From positions 1 to 57,720 of the forward strand of contig CAMNTQ010000019.1 of assembly GCA_946558695.1 (NCBI GenBank): a stretch of 57,720 nucleotides of DNA, in the 5' to 3' direction. Each line of letters starts with the position of its first letter. Position 1 is the stretch's first letter. The translations under genes and the position numbers were made by a program. The DNA is from an uncultured Lachnospiraceae bacterium. Lineage in GTDB: Bacteria > Bacillota > Clostridia > Lachnospirales > Lachnospiraceae. The notes below the pieces were generated by a model that worked only from the letters and a program-made list of their open reading frames with translations, was not told the DNA's origin and ran no database searches. Positions 9,474 to 17,988 of the stretch are shown here, in pieces.

Positions 9474-9787
9474 TTGTGTTCTTCGTCCTCTGCTCTAAAT
9501 GCAGGTATCGTTATTACCACAGTAGTACAATTTTCCCCAACCATTGAATACCAAATATTAGGTTCAACTAAAATTGAATCTTTGGCATAAAGAATATTTT
9601 GAAAACCTTCTATATTTATTATAAGTCTACCTTCAGTAATGTAGTAAATTTTGGTGCTTTTTCTATTTTTATAACTCCCATGTTCTCCATTAATGGTTAG
9701 CAACACCATGCTAGCGCCTACTATATCATCAATTGTAAAATAATTATACAAATTAGTTGCATCATCTATTGTGATTTTATCAATCAT
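9470..9787 (-). CDS. small cupin-domain protein
   Basis: 105 residues forming one conserved beta-barrel: TKIYYITEGRLIINIEG, then AKDSILVEPNIWYSMVGE and TVVITIPAF. The usual G-x5-H-x-H metal motif is not present (GEHGSYKNRKSTKIYYI has one His), so it may be a non-metal or weakly metal-binding sugar- or nucleotide-type cupin. It sits between a ThiC paralogue (37 bases upstream) and the toroid protein (four-base overlap), so the three are almost certainly co-translated. A role in binding or modifying the product of the ThiC-like enzyme is inference. Confidence 0.7.
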   Translation of the reverse strand: MIDKITIDDATNLYNYFTIDDIVGASMVLLTINGEHGSYKNRKSTKIYYITEGRLIINIEGFQNILYAKDSILVEPNIWYSMVGENCTTVVITIPAFRAEDEEHK

Positions 9788-9824
9788 ATTTTTTTCTTAA
9801 TTAAGTACACAATAATAACCTCTT

Positions 9825-11009
9825 TTAATTAATATTTTTCATAATTGTTAATGGACATTCATGACAGCACCTTTTACATCCCTTCTCTATATCTGATGAG
9901 ACATTTTCAAAAAACAATCCTCCAGAAACTGCACAGGTCTGCATATTACTTCTCGTTTCGACAACTTGCTTATCAACTAATTTTATTCTTTCAAATTTTG
10001 TTAAATTTACACAATGAGCAGCTGTTCTTGCTGATTTAAGTCCTTCTAGAATTGAATTAATGGTAGGAACTCCACCTGTATGCTCTTCTCTTGTAATTGA
10101 ATTAATTATGCTAGCTCCACCCGACATACAAAAAAACGCGGCCCCTATTGCCCCAGCAACATGATCAAACCCGATAGTTGCATCTGTTGGAATTGGACCT
10201 AATGGCATAAATGGAACATTATACATTTCCTTTAATTTCACGTATTCTGAAATTTTATCTAACGAAATATGTCCTATTCCCTCCATCATTACTTTCACAC
10301 CACATTGTTTTGCACGATCAATATATTTTTTCTGTAGCCTTGTTTCCTCAATATGAACTTTATCCAACGATTCAAAAATATTCGCAGGACGATATACAGT
10401 GCCAATGCTTATCGCCACGTTGTATTTTTTTAAAATATTTAATATGTCATCAAAATATAACGATATAATGTTATCTGTCCTTTTATTTATTTTAGTATCA
10501 CTTAAAAGAATACTTCCTCCTCGTGATGTTGTTGGTACTAATCTTGATTTAGAAGCAACTTCATATAGTTCTAAATTAGCTGTAGGATGCATCGTCATAA
10601 AGGCTACACCATAAGCACACATCTCTTCAATTCTATTCAAAAGATCATCTACATTAATTCCTTTTTCCTTATCATAAGCTAAATAATGCGGAAGTGTACC
10701 TATTGGTCCATCAAAATTGTCTACCATAGATTTCCAAAATGGTTTTTTTAATGCTATAATTGTATGATCCATCATCGTGTCCGGTTTGTAATTACAGTCA
10801 CATAATTGTAATAATTTATGTCTTTCTAAGTCATAATTATCCTCTTCTGAAACACCAATATTTGTATTGACCTTTATAGTTGCATTTTCACCTAAAGCAA
10901 CATTTCTTTTTTTACCCTTTAAAATAATAGTATGATTTTTAGCTATTGAATTATGTAACACTTCTTCATCAATTAAGTTATTTTTTATCTCGTGCAAAGA
11001 ACTATACAT
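9825..11009 (-). CDS. ThiC-family radical SAM enzyme paralogue
   Basis: 394 residues. True ThiC turns aminoimidazole ribotide into HMP phosphate, and paralogues (BzaA/B/F) make hydroxybenzimidazole. ThiC landmarks are present: VNTNIG (48-51), GPIGTLPHYLA (101-111), TSRGGS (161-166), YRPANI (206-211), MEGIGH with metal-ligand-type H247, GPIPTDATIGFDH, and EEHTGG with H310. The C-terminal cluster motif is unusual, C378-KR-C381-C382-HE-C385, instead of C-x2-C-x4-C. It is shorter than most ThiC (usually 430 or more). A strong site (AAGGAGAAGG) precedes the ATG. No TPP riboswitch is visible upstream and no thi genes are nearby, so a different pathway is likely. Substrate and product are unknown. 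Confidence 0.8.
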   Translation of the reverse strand: MYSSLHEIKNNLIDEEVLHNSIAKNHTIILKGKKRNVALGENATIKVNTNIGVSEEDNYDLERHKLLQLCDCNYKPDTMMDHTIIALKKPFWKSMVDNFDGPIGTLPHYLAYDKEKGINVDDLLNRIEEMCAYGVAFMTMHPTANLELYEVASKSRLVPTTSRGGSILLSDTKINKRTDNIISLYFDDILNILKKYNVAISIGTVYRPANIFESLDKVHIEETRLQKKYIDRAKQCGVKVMMEGIGHISLDKISEYVKLKEMYNVPFMPLGPIPTDATIGFDHVAGAIGAAFFCMSGGASIINSITREEHTGGVPTINSILEGLKSARTAAHCVNLTKFERIKLVDKQVVETRSNMQTCAVSGGLFFENVSSDIEKGCKRCCHECPLTIMKNIN

Positions 11010-11280
11010 TTTCCTTCTCCTTAAGTTATATTTTTAACACTTTTAATAAGCAAGGGGGTAGTCATCCAAGCAATTGATACAGTTTTAAGTCTGGTTTATT
11101 GTCTTTCCCTTATGATACGATTTGAATATAACATATTAATTATTGAATATACTGTGGACATATTACCAAAAGAACTTATAAATAAAAATCATGTCCAAGA
11201 ATCTGCTGACATCTATGTAATATCACAAACCCCCTCGCTATTTAGTCAAGTCTTCTTTCCTTATTTTTCAGGGATTTTTT
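11010..11280 (-). other. leader region of the ThiC-paralogue operon
   Basis: About 270 AT-rich bases upstream of the ThiC-like gene and the likely place for its promoter. I looked for the conserved thi-box elements (CUGAGA, ACCUGA) on the minus strand and do not see them. A short GC-rich element (minus-strand GAGGGGGT near 11233-11240, and CCCCCTTG near 11052-11059) could pair to form a long-range hairpin, but this is weak. Confidence 0.35.
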
Positions 11281-11740
11281 AGTTACATATCTCAGATGAA
11301 TGAGTTAAGGAGATGGACATCTCTCTGTATCTGGAACGAAAATAGATGAGTTCGAGGGCACGAAATAGAACGTCTTGGTTTTTCGCTCTACATGGCCTTG
11401 TGTGTACCCTTCCTTCTACGGCAGCGAACCTCCCGTGTCTACCAGGATCACCCTCATTTCTGTGGGGTCCTAACTTCCTTCGTCCCGCCTGTCCATAACC
11501 TAGGTGTCAGCTTAGCTCCTTTGTAGAGTCTCACCCTATGGTGATTATTCCTGCCGACTACTGACCCATTCTTTGTATCAAGTCTTATTGACCTGTTTGC
11601 ATGGCTTCCGGAACAGCACCTTTCGGCAAACGTTTTTCCATCCCTCTCCCATGCTCCCAGCTTTCCTGTCACAGCTGAATCCAGCTCTCGGAATCCCGGT
11701 CCAACCGTGACAGTACATTGCCTGTTTTTATTTCCCGCTG
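11281..11740 (-). other. GC-rich non-coding tail downstream of the IS110 relic (possible bridge-RNA/seekRNA region)
   Basis: About 460 bases directly after the end of the IS110 transposase relic. The composition is clearly different from the AT-rich operon next door. The frames inside it have no family resemblance. It reads like structured RNA: short complementary pieces such as CACC-ATA-GGTG occur in the minus-strand sequence. Some IS110-type elements (IS1111 group) carry their guide (bridge/seek) RNA downstream of the transposase, so this is a candidate. The assignment rests on position and composition only. Confidence 0.35.
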
Positions 11741-13117
11741 TTATGCTACCTGTACCTGTGACCTCCTGATGTCACCCAGCAGCTTCTTCGGGTCATACTT
11801 CACACCTTATGTAAGGATTACATAAAATATCCTTAATATCTTGCAGGCTACCGCCACCACGGATTGCATCTTTTTGAGCGGTTCTCCTTCCTCGTCTGGT
11901 AGTATTCATGTATCTCCCGAAACTCTGCTTCTTCCCGACCAGCAATATTGCCGCCTCATACAGCACATATCTCAGGGATTTCCGCCCACGGTAGCTAATC
12001 CAGCTTTCCCCTTCCCCATTATGTTTCCCGAAATCATTTGACACGATGGTATATCCTGCCAGCTTCTGTGTTATTCTGCATTTTATTTGATGCCGAAATC
12101 GGGATCATTTAATTCTACGTAAACGGCATCAAATAAAGCTCTGAATGACAGTTTCTGCAGCTGTTTGGGGTTGTCAAGACGTCCAATATCCCTGACTTCT
12201 GCTATAAAGCCGCTGACTATCACCAGCCCGATCCCCTTTATGGCCAGTAGATTGTCTATATATGGAATCTCTTTCAGCTTTTCTTCTATATTCCGGGGCA
12301 GCCCCTCCTGCCTTGCTGTATATACACCCATATAATCCAGCAGGCTTTCAGTTCCATCCGAGTGGCTTCAGGCACTTCCTTAACTTCCGACACTATGCCC
12401 TGCGGCTGTTACCAAGGTCTTTGCCCTCTTCATTCCGGCGCCTCTCAGCTTCGCGTCCCTACATATCTGGTTAATGCCTTCTGCCCCCAGCTTCTCAATG
12501 TCTTTCGGCAGTGGTACCGCCTTCAGCACCATCCTACCACTCACCGTCTTCAAACCCTCATAAACGTCTTTGTATTCATGGAAGTAAATGGCGAACCATC
12601 TGGCCAGGCGGTTCTTTATCCTCGTGAACCCTTCCTGTGTCTGGAAGCGTAGGTTCGACAGGCTCTTAATCTCTGCATAGATACCGATTGGTATGTAAGG
12701 GGACGAGAACCGTCCCTCATTGACAAGCGCAACGATCGCCTTCGGGTTCTTGCGGTCATTCTTGTTGGGATTGTTGTCATCCAGCTCTTTCGATTTTTTA
12801 CATGGTGGGGATTCACATGCACCGGATTCATCCCGTTGTTCTGCAGGAATTTCCCTAATGCGAACCAGTAATGACCCGTCGGCTCCATGCCGGGGATCAC
12901 GGCGGTTTTACCGTGCTTCTCTACAAGCACCTCCATCCATACCTTATATCTCTGGAATCCTGCTTCGCTGTTGCTGAACTCCAGCGGTTTCTTTGTATAC
13001 TCGTAGCTACGCTAATCAAATGCCCTGGCATAATGGATCTCACTTCCCACATCAATTCCAACAATTAATGTTTTTAGTAATGAATGCAATTTTTGAGTTT
13101 TGTGTGTTAGAATTCAT
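11741..13117 (-). pseudogene. IS110-family transposase (decayed)
   Basis: Pieces in different frames cover a whole IS110 protein. The N-terminal DEDD domain has IVGIDVGSEIHYARAFD (first Asp), followed by an in-frame stop, then MEVLVEKHGKTAVIPGMEPTGHYWFALGKF and NPHHVKNRKS. The C-terminal Transposase_20 domain has LLAIKGIGLVIVSGFIAEV, then GESWISYRGRKSLRYVLYEA, and at the very end YDPKKLLGDIRRSQVQVA before a TAA at 11741. At least four frameshifts or stops and an 80-base insertion break it, so it is inactive. The start is near 13117, after a GAGG site. The DEDD fold marks the bridge-RNA-guided recombinase family. Confidence 0.85.
12073..12146. repeat. MITE-like palindromic insertion within the IS110 relic
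   Basis: A 74-base palindrome. A core of 14 bases, TTTATTTGATGCCG (12082-12095), pairs perfectly with 12124-12137, extended to about 23 imperfect bases on each side. It interrupts the transposase exactly between QLQKL and AGYTIVSNDF. The insertion is bordered by a 9-base imperfect direct repeat, CAGCTTCTG (12060-12068) and CAGTTTCTG (12149-12157), consistent with a target-site duplication. It carries no gene. Confidence 0.75.
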
Positions 13118-13491
13118 TTTAGATACCTCTTTAATTTTTACTAACCCGCTAAGTCAGTAATCTTATTGTAATCTGAGGTATTTTTTTCTCAACCTTCTTT
13201 CCTTGAATTTCCTATACTTGAATTATACAGGAAACTCCTATACATTTAACTGGTACTCTCCTAAATAACTTTTACAAATTCCGCGGGTTTATGGTAAAAA
13301 TACCCTATTGTTTTCCAATATATTTAATTATACTTTTTTAGCATTTTACGACAACATAGATACATCATATCTTTTCCTCTCAACATCATATCCGGAAAAT
13401 AAAAATATTTCTCCCAAAAGATGCGTTAGTTTTTTACCCACAAATTGTCTTATATAGTGAAATGGAAAATAAAAGATAGGAAACGATAAAG
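13118..13491. other. AT-rich spacer between IS110 relic and LytTR gene
   Basis: Contains the IS110 upstream flank. On the minus strand, ATACCTC (about 13181-13187) can pair with GAGGTAT (about 13125-13131) around an inner hairpin, TTACTGAC/GTTAGTAA. That could be a translation-control or guide-RNA structure of the element. The rest is low-complexity and should hold the promoter of the LytTR gene; TATATAGT near 13450 is a possible -10. Confidence 0.4.
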
Positions 13492-13929
13492 ATGACTTGT
13501 CCAAACAAACCCCAAATTGATACCAAACTAATTGATACTATTACCAATTTTTTAGCGCAATATGGATCCTCTGGTTTAAAACAAGCATTACAACTCTATA
13601 AGGATTCTCAGCAAGAATATATTTGCAGAACCAAAACCTCCATATCAAAACTTCATATCTCTGATATATATTATATGGAAATACAAGAACATCAGATTAC
13701 CATTTATACTCAACATGGAACATATCATAAGTATGGAACATTAAATAATGAATTAAACTCATTATCTACTTATGGTTTTATCAAATGCGCCCAAAATCGC
13801 ATCGTTTCACTAAATAAGATTAGAACCATCAATTGTACTGATATCATTTTAATAAATGGTACTAAAATACATATGAGTAAACGATACGCCCTTACCACTA
13901 TCACAGCATTTTCAGGAAGTAAAAAATAG
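13492..13929 (+). CDS. LytTR-type DNA-binding protein without receiver domain
   Basis: 145 residues. The C-terminal two thirds (from about residue 43, SQQEYICRTKTSISKLHISDIYYMEI, to the end) is a LytTR domain: beta-strand-rich, with IKCAQNRIVSLNKIRTI and KIHMSKRY as usual in the DNA-recognition part. The first 40 residues are a helical stretch, not a receiver. LytTR proteins activate genes for bacteriocins, virulence and cell-surface functions. The partner is not evident here: the neighbours are mobile-element genes on the other strand. The ribosome site is modest (TAGGAAACG). It may regulate a gene outside the window or be cargo of the adjacent element. Confidence 0.75.
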   Translation: MTCPNKPQIDTKLIDTITNFLAQYGSSGLKQALQLYKDSQQEYICRTKTSISKLHISDIYYMEIQEHQITIYTQHGTYHKYGTLNNELNSLSTYGFIKCAQNRIVSLNKIRTINCTDIILINGTKIHMSKRYALTTITAFSGSKK

Positions 13930-14036
13930 TTCTATCCAAGATTATCTAATAAAATTACGTCAATTACAATTCACTCTGCTAAAGGCAAGAAATAATTATG
14001 CCTTAAATTCAACTTCTCTTTACTGGAATAATAAAT

Positions 14037-14078
14037 CAGATAGGATTCCCTTATTTTTTGAAAATCCTATCTGTTTTT
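14037..14078 (+). terminator. terminator after the LytTR gene, possibly bidirectional
   Basis: A perfect 11-base stem, CAGATAGGATT (14037-14047) and AATCCTATCTG (14063-14073), with a 15-base loop and TTTTT after it on the plus strand. It lies between convergent genes and probably insulates both. Confidence 0.8.
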
Positions 14079-14084
14079 CATTTT

Positions 14085-14501
14085 CTACAAGCCTTTAATA
14101 AACGCCACTTCCTTCTTCCTAAGCGCCTTCTTCAACTTTTCATTTTCTGCTTTCAAATCCTTGTTCTCCTTTTGCGATTTTTCATACTCTATTTTTATCA
14201 GTTCATTCTGCCGCTCCAGTGCATAATCCAGAATTACCTTCTTCTTCTGATGGAACACCTTGCCCTCCTGCTGCTGCCTCGCTTCATTCAGGATTTTACT
14301 TACCGTCGGATTCTTATAGAAGAATGCTCTCGACAATCCCGTTTTCCGGATCAGATCACAGACTAGGAGCTGTTCTTCTTTCTCCAGCATTTCTTTGATT
14401 GTCCGAATCGCACAATCAATTTTTTCCTTACTTGCTTTCTGGTTCGATTCAACCATTTTGGAATACTTGCTCATATCCATCCCACTCCTTGATAATTTCA
14501 C
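14085..14501 (-). CDS. DUF6262-like coiled-coil protein (TnpC-like partner of recombinases)
   Basis: 138 residues. The N-terminal half has a helix-turn-helix-like stretch (VCDLIRKTGLSRAFFYKNPTV). The C-terminal half is a continuous basic/acidic coiled coil (about 75-135, KSQKENKDLKAENEKLKKAL). This matches DUF6262, the small proteins that follow the two tyrosine recombinases in Tn554-type transposons (TnpC, which affects orientation and efficiency of transposition). It overlaps the end of the upstream recombinase by 53 bases; an internal start (MSKYSKMVESNQK) would shorten the overlap. It is the last gene of the recombinase operon. Confidence 0.75.
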   Translation of the reverse strand: MKLSRSGMDMSKYSKMVESNQKASKEKIDCAIRTIKEMLEKEEQLLVCDLIRKTGLSRAFFYKNPTVSKILNEARQQQEGKVFHQKKKVILDYALERQNELIKIEYEKSQKENKDLKAENEKLKKALRKKEVAFIKGL

Positions 14502-15912
14502 TCAATATCTCATCCATTGTCTTTCTCAATTCTTCCGTTTCCTTTACCATCAGCTTTCCGCTTGCCCGCCGGTACCGATAAACGGTATTCACTCCCCTGT
14601 GCCCCAATAAGTGTGCAATAGCCGCATCGTCCAAATGCAGCTCCACAAGTTTCATACCGTAGCAGTGCCGGAATAAATGTGTTGCAAAACCCATCCGTTC
14701 ACCGTTATCCTTGCAAATATCGTTTTCATAAATCAATGTATACACACGGTGTTTCAGCATGGAATATTGAAACGGCAGAGAAGGGTTTGATTCATTTACA
14801 AAAATATATTCCGTTTCCCCATACCTCTCATATGTATATTCCATTGATTTCTGGATTAACTTGGCCACATCATCCGGAACTGGTTTTTCATAATAGGAAG
14901 TCTTTACCTGATACATCCGGACGATATAGTGACCGTTTTCCTGATATAAGCAGTCTGTACGCAAAGTTAAGGTATCTGATATCCTTCCACCAAGCATCTG
15001 ATGCAGGATCAGCGCACGCGCTATCTGTTCTTCCATATTGATGATATAATAATTTAACCTCTTTATTTCCTCATCGGAATAGGTTTTGAATGCTACTTCA
15101 GGCGCTTTTGGCATATCCTGCTTGATAAACAATTTCCCTAACTTGGGCTTGTCAATCACTTTCCCAACCTGCCGCAGCATATCTTTTAAATTTGCCATTT
15201 CAGATTTTAAGTTTCTTTCCTGTCCTCTTTCCAGATTGATGTGTGTCAAATATTCCTCAATATTTAGCCTTCCTACCTCTCCCAAACTTGTAATTTCCGG
15301 ATTCCTCTCTGCAAGGAACTCTGAAAACCGCCTTACCGCACGTATTTCCCCCTGGAGCGAATCTACGGATAAATATTTAATCCGGATATAAGATGACCGT
15401 TTTACCTCTTCCCTGATTGCCTCCCGCCTGATTCCTGTAAATTTTATCGTCCTTATGATATCTATCGGATTCTGCCTGATCTCAAATCTCAGATTTTCCA
15501 GATTCCATACATCTTTTTCCCACTCCGGCCGTTTATCCTCCGGCTCCAGGAACTGAAGCAGAAGGCGCAAATACTTTACCGGTCCTGCCTCCTCCTGTAA
15601 ATTTCTTCCCATACTTTTCATAAAATGCTTCCGTGTGATCTGATATCCATGGTCTAAGAACCATGCCTTAAATTTCTTAACAAGAATCTCTTCCGGTACT
15701 GCCCGGAAGCTGTCCAGCAGAGGATATTTCTCTTTCATAAACCTGACAAGCACATTGTAGAGGAGAATATCCGCATCTACGGTAGTCATACTCAGCTCGT
15801 TTCCACGGCTCCGAATGAACTCTTCCATTTCCTTTTTATGCCCATCCGTTTCCAAAAGCTCTAAATTGTAAAAATGCCGCTCCATAACCCGGATACTTTT
15901 TTTCATAAGCAT
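14449..15912 (-). CDS. tyrosine recombinase (third of the set)
   Basis: 487 residues. The C-terminal catalytic domain shows the integrase residues in order: Arg in MLGGRISDTLTLR, H-x-x-R in ATHLFRHCYG, LGHRG, and a tyrosine in TVYRYRRAS. The N-terminal core-binding part lies around residues 170-270. It fits the Tn554 TnpA/TnpB-like recombinases that act together. It follows the 673-residue recombinase by 41 bases and overlaps the DUF6262 gene, so the set is one transcript. All active-site residues are present, so it may be active, although the first recombinase of the trio is truncated. Confidence 0.85.
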   Translation of the reverse strand: MLMKKSIRVMERHFYNLELLETDGHKKEMEEFIRSRGNELSMTTVDADILLYNVLVRFMKEKYPLLDSFRAVPEEILVKKFKAWFLDHGYQITRKHFMKSMGRNLQEEAGPVKYLRLLLQFLEPEDKRPEWEKDVWNLENLRFEIRQNPIDIIRTIKFTGIRREAIREEVKRSSYIRIKYLSVDSLQGEIRAVRRFSEFLAERNPEITSLGEVGRLNIEEYLTHINLERGQERNLKSEMANLKDMLRQVGKVIDKPKLGKLFIKQDMPKAPEVAFKTYSDEEIKRLNYYIINMEEQIARALILHQMLGGRISDTLTLRTDCLYQENGHYIVRMYQVKTSYYEKPVPDDVAKLIQKSMEYTYERYGETEYIFVNESNPSLPFQYSMLKHRVYTLIYENDICKDNGERMGFATHLFRHCYGMKLVELHLDDAAIAHLLGHRGVNTVYRYRRASGKLMVKETEELRKTMDEILSEIIKEWDGYEQVFQNG

Positions 15913-15953
15913 TTCCTCTTCTTTGATAACAGGGGAGCTCTTTTATGTAAATC

Positions 15954-17975
15954 CTAGTTTCCATCTTTTCCACTTCCTTCTTTCCATTCATTCACCAGAC
16001 TTTTCTGCTCTTTATAATATTGTTCACTGGATCGGTCTACATGCCTCTGGATACAGTCAATATACCGCCGCGTCATGTTTTCATGCTTATGTCCAAGAAA
16101 CTCCCGGATTGCTTGAATGGAAGCTCCCTGTTCGTATAATGCGGTGGCTACGCTGTGACGGTAATCATGTGTTTGAAAAATATGGTCTCCGCATCTAATT
16201 CCCAACTCATTGCACCAGTCCACCATTTCATGCCAGTAATGTGTTGATAAATACGGGCCTCCTTTCGAGTTTTGAAATACATAGGAATCCACCCCGGTTT
16301 TTCTTCGTTCTATGTATACCATCATACTCCGGTACAGCAGCATTGGGATTACCTTTTCCATCTTCATCTTATGCTGGTAAATCCGAAACCAGGCAACCCC
16401 TTCCTTCAGATAATATCCTTCCCGTTTTATAGAGCATACTTCATTAATCCGTAGTCCAAGGCACCATAAATGCAGATACATAAGCCGCATATCTTCCGGC
16501 ATCCCTTTTAAATTCTTAAAAATCTCCGTCACCGTATTCTGCGGCACAGACCGGTAATGATGCGGCACCGTTGCCCGCTTGATATAGTATTCCGGGTAAA
16601 ACGGAACCTTGCTATAATATCCCCTTGCTGTCAGGAATCTGAAAAAGCAGTGAATCTCAGCCACTTTATCATTAAAGGTTATAATTTCAACATCTTCTTC
16701 CTGTAACAACCTCATATACCGGTCAATCTCTGTTGCCGTCAGTTTCTCTACTTTCAGTTTCTCTTTATCCGGAAACCGCAGGAAAGCCTTTGTAATATAT
16801 ACCCGGGCCCAAATGTTTTGGACAGAATAACTCGTTACCCCAAGCTGATATTTGATGTACATTTTCAGATACTCACGGTTATCCTTGTCCAATATATCCA
16901 GAAATGAGATCCGTTTTACCGGCCTGGTGGGATCATATCGGAACGCATCAAACTGAAAACGCTCCAAATACCATACGTTTGCTTCCCAGTTTATGTCCTT
17001 GGACTGTACGAAGAGGATTCTCTGTACCTTATTCACAATCTGGTGATATCTGTTGTTTATAAGCGGCACCTCTTTTGCTTTGCCTACATAATCATCAATC
17101 TGATCCTGCTCTAACCGTGTAAGATCCGAAATCCCTCTATCTATGCAATACATATATAAAAAATGCAGAGGCGCTAGATATCCCCGTCTCAATTCACGAT
17201 CTGATGAACTTTCCAATGCGTAATTTAACACCGTAAAAACCTGATATTTTAACTTCTGAGACGTATGAATGGAGAAATCCCAGATAACCCCTTTGGTATT
17301 CCTGCAATAATAAAATTCCTTTGCCAAATGATAATTTGGATGATATCCCAAATAAATTCTCTTTTCTTCATACCTTATTGGACGGAGTCCACCCGCCCGC
17401 AGGGCATGTATTACGGTATGCCCTTGGGTATACTTTAACCGAATCCCGCCTGCCCTTATGTTGTCGCTTCTCTTTTCAAGATCAAATAACTTTAGTTTAT
17501 CTAAACCTTTCAGATACCAGGGGCGGATTCTCGTATTTATCGCTTTCTCCAGATATTGGTCATAACTTACCCGCATATCCCAGTCGATTTCTTCCAGGCT
17601 GTGTATCCCATTCTCTGTCAAAAATGTATACGCCTTGCTCTTAAGAGTCTGTTCCACCGTACCGCATCCTTCGATCTCTTCTCTTAGTTTTACATATTCT
17701 TTCTTCTTATGAAATTCCCTCCAGTCCCGTAAAGTTTTTTGGTATGCCCCAATCAAGTGTTTATCCTGAATCCCTTGTTCCTGAAGCCATAACATATACG
17801 AATCAACCAGTCCATCCTCTATCTCCAGTACATCATATATATTTTGCAGGCACAAATACTCTACTCCGCGTTTTATAAATCGTTCTTCCCTTTCCGGGCA
17901 CTCTTCAATCTGTCTTTCTAAAAATCCGATATTGCTTTTTTCTTCCTGAAAACAACTAACTGCTGCCATTGTCAT
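15954..17975 (-). CDS. tyrosine recombinase, large TnpB-like (673 aa)
   Basis: The size matches Tn554 TnpB-type recombinases. The catalytic C-terminal domain has Arg in WCLGLRINEVCSI, H-x-x-R in THDYRHSVATALYEQGA, LGHKH, and the nucleophile Tyr in MTRRYIDC. The long N-terminal half is typical of TnpB and is the part duplicated in the relic at 1730..2615. It lies 13 bases after the truncated recombinase and 41 before the third one. In RIT and Tn554 elements all three proteins cooperate in site-specific insertion without target duplication. Element ends are not identified. Confidence 0.88.
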   Translation of the reverse strand: MTMAAVSCFQEEKSNIGFLERQIEECPEREERFIKRGVEYLCLQNIYDVLEIEDGLVDSYMLWLQEQGIQDKHLIGAYQKTLRDWREFHKKKEYVKLREEIEGCGTVEQTLKSKAYTFLTENGIHSLEEIDWDMRVSYDQYLEKAINTRIRPWYLKGLDKLKLFDLEKRSDNIRAGGIRLKYTQGHTVIHALRAGGLRPIRYEEKRIYLGYHPNYHLAKEFYYCRNTKGVIWDFSIHTSQKLKYQVFTVLNYALESSSDRELRRGYLAPLHFLYMYCIDRGISDLTRLEQDQIDDYVGKAKEVPLINNRYHQIVNKVQRILFVQSKDINWEANVWYLERFQFDAFRYDPTRPVKRISFLDILDKDNREYLKMYIKYQLGVTSYSVQNIWARVYITKAFLRFPDKEKLKVEKLTATEIDRYMRLLQEEDVEIITFNDKVAEIHCFFRFLTARGYYSKVPFYPEYYIKRATVPHHYRSVPQNTVTEIFKNLKGMPEDMRLMYLHLWCLGLRINEVCSIKREGYYLKEGVAWFRIYQHKMKMEKVIPMLLYRSMMVYIERRKTGVDSYVFQNSKGGPYLSTHYWHEMVDWCNELGIRCGDHIFQTHDYRHSVATALYEQGASIQAIREFLGHKHENMTRRYIDCIQRHVDRSSEQYYKEQKSLVNEWKEGSGKDGN

Positions 17976-17988
17976 ATTTCACCCACTT

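Noticed and set aside
11010-11280. TPP riboswitch upstream of the ThiC-like gene
   Set aside because: The conserved thi-box sequences are not seen on the minus strand.
11454-11672. 72-codon frame in the IS110 tail
   Set aside because: No family resemblance and no ribosome site; the region looks like non-coding structured sequence.
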